A DNA stretch of 64,000 nt. Source: Diphasiastrum complanatum. Its lineage: Eukaryota; Streptophyta; Lycopodiopsida; Lycopodiales; Lycopodiaceae. A program made the position numbers and the translations under genes. Numbering within the stretch: the first letter of the stretch is position 1; every line of letters begins with the position of its first letter. This document shows, piece by piece, positions 59,151 to 64,000 of the stretch. Where the stretch lies: NCBI GenBank assembly GCA_029204225.1, contig CM055098.1:21827367-21891366 (forward strand). Reading direction: 5' to 3'. The notes beneath the pieces were generated by a model that did no database searches, was not told the DNA's origin, and saw nothing but the letters and a program-made list of their open reading frames with translations.

Positions 59151-60550
59151 TCAGTATTTTCTTCCGTAATGTGTTTACTTATGCATTTATTTGACAATAT
59201 GAGATACACAATGTTTGTACAATTAGTTTCATATTGTCAGTTTCTTGGCTAAAGTTTAATATAATATCTTGCAAACAATGTTTCCTACCTTCCATCCTTT
59301 GGTGAGCTGGTAAGGTGGATCCTTTCAGATTTTTTCTCGACAGTGGAGCATATTATGTGGGAAGATCAATATGGAGATAATATCTAGACATCTTAATAAT
59401 CGATAGATTAATCTAGTAGAAAACCAAATTGTTATATATCCTGCAAGCTATTAAAACTTGTGTTAATTAAAAAAAAAACTTTTTAGAAAAAGTTTGAAAT
59501 GACCTTGGCGCTCTTTTTGATCCAACACACTCCATGTTCCTTGCTTTATATGCAAAATCAAAGCTTTGCAGTTATGAGCAAAATAATTTTTCAATAGATG
59601 TGTGTTGAAATTGCAAATTTTTGAATTGCAAAAGTTTGAAATAACCTTGCTGCTCCATTTGATCCAACACACTCCATATTTTCTGAATTGCAAAAATTTA
59701 GATTCACGTTGGCATTCATTGTGATCCAAAATATTCAAAGTTTCTTGCCATGATTTTCAGATCGATAAGATTGTTTTTCTTTGATGTGAACGCTATGAGT
59801 AGATGGAAAGAGACTTTGATGTGCAATACGATTTGCATTTACATGAGAAGTTATGTTAGTTAATGGTAGAACATAGAATCTTGAAGTATGGACCCCACGC
59901 ATTGCGGCTACCCAACTTCTAGTTAACTACATACGTTACTAGTGAGGTCAAGTCATTGGAGTTGTGCGAGCAGACCAAAAACTCGGTCGGAGTTTTAAAA
60001 TTTGACGGTTTTCTCTCTCTTACATGGCATTTCTTAGACAGCCCTTTTGGGCCTCGGAACTCCTCTAGTATCGTAGCAGGACGGGCTGTTATAGTGATTG
60101 AGGGCTCATAGCAGACTAGTTGGGTACACTTTAAATTAGTGGAGATAGGCCTGCGCACACTATTTACATGGGTGAAATAAAACTGACAAGATTGTCAAAA
60201 AGTTTGGCTTACAATACTAGAATATTTGAATTGCAAGTTTATGATACTTGATGACAATCTATGACATGACAAATATTATACTAAATTAGCTCAAATTGAA
60301 ATAATGGATTCTCGGTTGAGTGATTTTAGTGAAGATTTTGGTCGAGTGATCTTTATGTGTTGTCCCACCCAAGCAATTTTCTTGATAGCAATGTTACCAG
60401 AATATTAGATTTTCACTAAGCATAACTAGAATATACATGGATCAGATGTTGTCATGTCTTTAACAAATTTTATTGTATTTGTTCAATACTTACGGTCTCA
60501 TAATTATTACTTATGATGTGGTATAGAGAGTAGTTGGCTATAGTGTGTAT
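59151..60550. other. no recognisable gene; short degenerate repeats
   Basis: At 59,486-59,740 a ~55-bp unit recurs two to three times (TTGATCCAACACACTCCAT at about 59,517 and 59,659; a weaker GTGATCCAAAATATTC at 59,720). The rest shows short frames only. Confidence 0.4.
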
Positions 60551-60889
60551 ATGGCATCGACGATGTCATCATCATCAAATAGCGATTCATCTCATGATCA
60601 CAACAGCTGGTATATATTGTTATTGATATTGACATCAATTGTACTTTATTTGTTATTTGAATATGATTGTATAATTTCTCTTGCAAATTTATTCTTACAA
60701 TGACATTTGATTGGAATTATAAATTCTAGAGAAATTATGGTATCTCCACGTGATTTAGAGAAAGAAAAAAGAATTGAGCTCTATCACAGAAAAAAGGAGC
60801 AAGCAAGACTAACTTACAATGAACTATTGACTGGTTCATTTTCAAGCTCTTCCGCCAGTCGACATAGACCACCTATTGATCCATCACAT
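60551..60889 (+). other. possible exons of an unidentified gene or transposon ORF
   Basis: A Ser-rich start (MASTMSSSSNSDSSHDHNS, 60,551-60,609) before a GTATAT donor, and a charged segment EKEKRIELYHRKKEQARLTYNELL (60,730-60,889) between a TTCTAG acceptor and a GTATGT donor. Direct joining creates a stop at the junction, so the model as drawn is wrong or the gene is broken. Confidence 0.25.
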
Positions 60890-61708
60890 GTATGTATATT
60901 GATTTATGTCACATTTTTTTTAATTTTGATAGTGATGTACTCCGATTTGGTTGACAATTGTGATATAGTATATTGCTCTTTGGAGAGCCAAGACACCACT
61001 CCATCACAAATGAAGGTTGCAAATGCACTAAATGTACAAAGACTATTTTGTCAATTTTGTCACATGTTAGAATTCATCACATGCTAGAATTTGTCAATTT
61101 TCACATGAATGACACTGAAAGATTTTGTGCTACAATATAACTTATCATTGGCAATTGGATTATTGGATTAGTTTCAACCAAAATATGATGAGAGAATACC
61201 ATTTACATGCACACAATGTGAAGGCCTTAGGATTCGGACAAGGAGGATTGTCAACGATCATATTTGGGCCAATGGAGTGCACACAAAGGATCCAAGAGTA
61301 TCAGAAGTAAACTCTTTAAAGTGTTCTTTGGAAATGTTTTAATCTTAAAACCTTATGGCACTTCAAGTATAGTTTGGCCAATAAATATTGAGTGATAGGA
61401 TGAGTGCCACAATACTTTGAAGTTAATCTCTCACTTGCTTCTAGAAGAAAAAATCCATATAGAATGATTAGATGAAGTTAACCTCTCACTTGCTTCTAAA
61501 ATAAAAAGTCCACAAAGATTTTCACTACGAAAAATGATTCACTTTTGTCCAATGTCAAGAATCTTGAATGTATATTTACCTTGTCTAAATCACAAAAAAT
61601 GGACACACAAATAATGAGTTCAAATCTAATCACCCCTAATATAGTGAAATCCATTGGAGTAAATTGCATTCAAATTAGAAACGTCTCAAAGATTAATGTT
61701 TCATGGTA
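60890..61708. other. no recognisable gene
   Basis: Short frames only. A small duplication GTTAACCTCTCACTTGCTTCTA occurs at about 61,420 and 61,477. Confidence 0.3.
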
Positions 61709-62673
<965 letters not shown>

Positions 62674-62830
62674 AACACTCCCAATTCTAGGAAGGTGTGT
62701 AGCACTTGTTTTTTTCTGTTAAAGCCGTGGTTCAAATGTTTTTTGTTGGAAGATAAGTTCTATAAGAAAGCCCAAACGCCGTAGGGAGGGAGCATGTGGT
62801 GACATTCTGGAATAGGATATAATTGTATTG

Positions 62831-63340
62831 AAAATCGATTGATTGACAACAAAAGAGCATGGATATCATAAAGACATAGAAGAAATGTACCTGCTCACAT
62901 TGTTGAGAAAAAAATAAATGTATCACTTTGATTTGTCCAAAGCTTGGTAGAGTCAATGGCAAAATAACCACTCTCATCTTTCTTGACAGTTGCATTGGGA
63001 CCATTGCAAATAACTTTGAACCATTTGACATCAAATATGAAAAAGCTGAATTGCCTAAATCCAACTTCAATGATGTCATTGATTGTCCCACAATAATTAA
63101 GTTGAGAAGAGAGTAAATTGGTGTCCATCGTGCTTGCTCGACTCTCTTGGTAAAATTTGCCATGACTCCACAATCGTACGTGTTTATTTTTGTCAATGCG
63201 CTCCCCATACAAAAGTGTCGTCCATGCGTCCACAATGCATTGTATTTTTTGTACCGAACAAAATGGAACTAAATGTGTTAGTGATATAACAAACGTGTAT
63301 AAAATTGCACATACAATTGTTTTAATTAACATGTAATGTT
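62831..63340 (-). pseudogene. CACTA transposase, DUF4216-like region
   Basis: Minus-strand reading: RASTMDTNLLSSQLNYCGTINDIIEVGF, FSFFIFDVKWFKVI, ATVKKDESGYFAIDSTKLW and TFIFFSTM followed by EQVHFFY in a shifted frame. The order Y-G-x-x-x-D-I-I-E-V, F-x-x-x-W-F, G-x-F and Q-V-x-F-Y is characteristic of the DUF4216 domain near the C-terminus of TNP2-type CACTA transposases. A frameshift near 62,890 breaks it. It lies downstream of the DUF4218-like exon, as expected. Confidence 0.7.
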
Positions 63341-63352
63341 GATCATCATAGC

Positions 63353-63881
63353 TTACATGTAAATCACACCCCCTTGCATATTCCCGCTCTCTCTCTCTGT
63401 TACTTCTTGGTTGTTTGCCGAGGCTTCCCTAAGGGCCTCACGTAGCCAATCAAGCATCATGTCCTTGGGTAGAAGGGTGAGCTCAGGTAAATATGGTTGT
63501 CTTCTATGCCCTCTCCTGAAAATGGCTCGAGTGGTTTGTCTACCAACCTTGGCCTCTTCGTATAGAGAAATCCACTTTTGCATTTCCTCACTATTAAGAA
63601 TGCAAAATTTATTTACCTTCTCCCTGAAGGACTCGGTCATTCTCATGATCGCTCCTTTTCCTTGAGAAACCTCTCCAACAACACGTCATCATCCTTCTTA
63701 TCCCAAAGACGAGGAATAGAAGGATCGCTATGAGCAAGGAACTCCGTGATGTAAACCATGGACTCTTGCACTAGACATCTTTCCGCCATGCTACCCTCAA
63801 TCCTTGCTCTTTGTCTTACAAAGCCTTTCAATGTTTTCATGAATCGTTCCAAGAAAAACATCCAATGGCTATGGACAGTGC
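63353..63881 (-). pseudogene. CACTA transposase, DUF4218-like region
   Basis: An acceptor ATTCAG opens an exon at 63,881: TVHSHWMFFLERFMKTLKGFVRQRARIEGSMAERCLVQES, then EFLAHSDPSIPRLWDK. A +1 shift near 63,655 leads to FREKVNKFCILNSEEMQKWISLYEEAK and a C-terminal charged helix. HWM..LERFMKTLKG.VR…EGS.AE is the DUF4218 signature of TNP2 transposases. The catalytic N-terminal part would lie beyond the window's right edge. It may be the same family as the pseudogene at 43.9-46.1 kb, which lacks this part. Confidence 0.8.
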
Positions 63882-64000
63882 CTGAATAAAAAAAAAATGG
63901 ATCAATGTTAGTGAGAGAACATGAGAATTACCACAATAGCAATAGTCTAGGATGGACTAAGAATAGTCAATTGATGCAAGTATATGATGTACCTGCAATG
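63882..64000 (-). other. probable CACTA transposase intron, reaching the window edge
   Basis: No coding match. Preceding exons are presumably beyond 64,000. Confidence 0.4.

Noticed and set aside
59919-60158. 79-aa minus frame in somewhat GC-richer sequence
   Set aside because: I could not relate it to any gene or RNA family; no splice or start evidence.

Overview
The window looks like an intergenic, transposon-dominated stretch of a land-plant nuclear genome. The evidence is dense nesting of plant-type Ty3/gypsy and Ty1/copia LTR retrotransposons, initiator-Met tRNA primer-binding sites, CACTA (TNP2) transposases, GT-AG introns of about 100 nt, very long (GA)n tracts and an AT-rich background. 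I cannot name the species. I see no intact conserved host gene and no bacterial operon structure. Almost every recognisable coding region is a decayed mobile-element gene.

Layout. 1-2.2 kb: unassigned, with one cleanly spliced candidate exon. 2.2-5.7 kb: two gypsy remnants, one inserted into an LTR of the other. 5.7-6.9 kb: an HNH-nuclease pseudogene set between foldback repeats. 7.0-9.0 kb: a copia gag with PBS and a 198-bp LTR. 10.7-11.0 kb: an LTR fragment of the second gypsy family. 12.3-16.8 kb: a copia element of the same family as the 7-9 kb one, split by a deletion derivative of another LTR element (12,513-14,145, TSD GAAGA). 16.8-25 kb: mostly featureless, with small repeats. 25.1-26.0 kb: a probable LTR. 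26.6-38.7 kb: the best-preserved element, a chromodomain gypsy on the minus strand. Its integrase is interrupted by a complete 4,761-bp LTR element (28,785-33,545, TSD ATAGG, twin 832-bp LTRs) that carries an unidentified 307-aa frame.

38.7-43.5 kb: copia LTR and RT pieces, microsatellites and a ~420-bp tandem duplication. 43.8-46.6 kb: a CACTA transposase pseudogene followed by five copies of a palindromic ACTCGAG motif. 47-53 kb: a pile-up of copia and gypsy fragments on both strands. 53.8-54.8 kb: a GC-rich secreted-protein-like fragment with a hairpin MITE upstream. 55.3-59.1 kb: a spliced, unclassified transposase-like gene plus an Ulp1-type protease on the minus strand, interrupted by a copia gag piece. 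61.7-62.7 kb: an unusual array of near-perfect palindromes separated by (GA)n. 62.8-64 kb: the C-terminal part of a second CACTA transposase, probably running off the window.

The strongest candidates for something undescribed are the 55.3-59.1 kb transposase/Ulp1 unit, the HNH/foldback composite, the orphan frame in the nested LTR element and the palindrome/(GA)n array.
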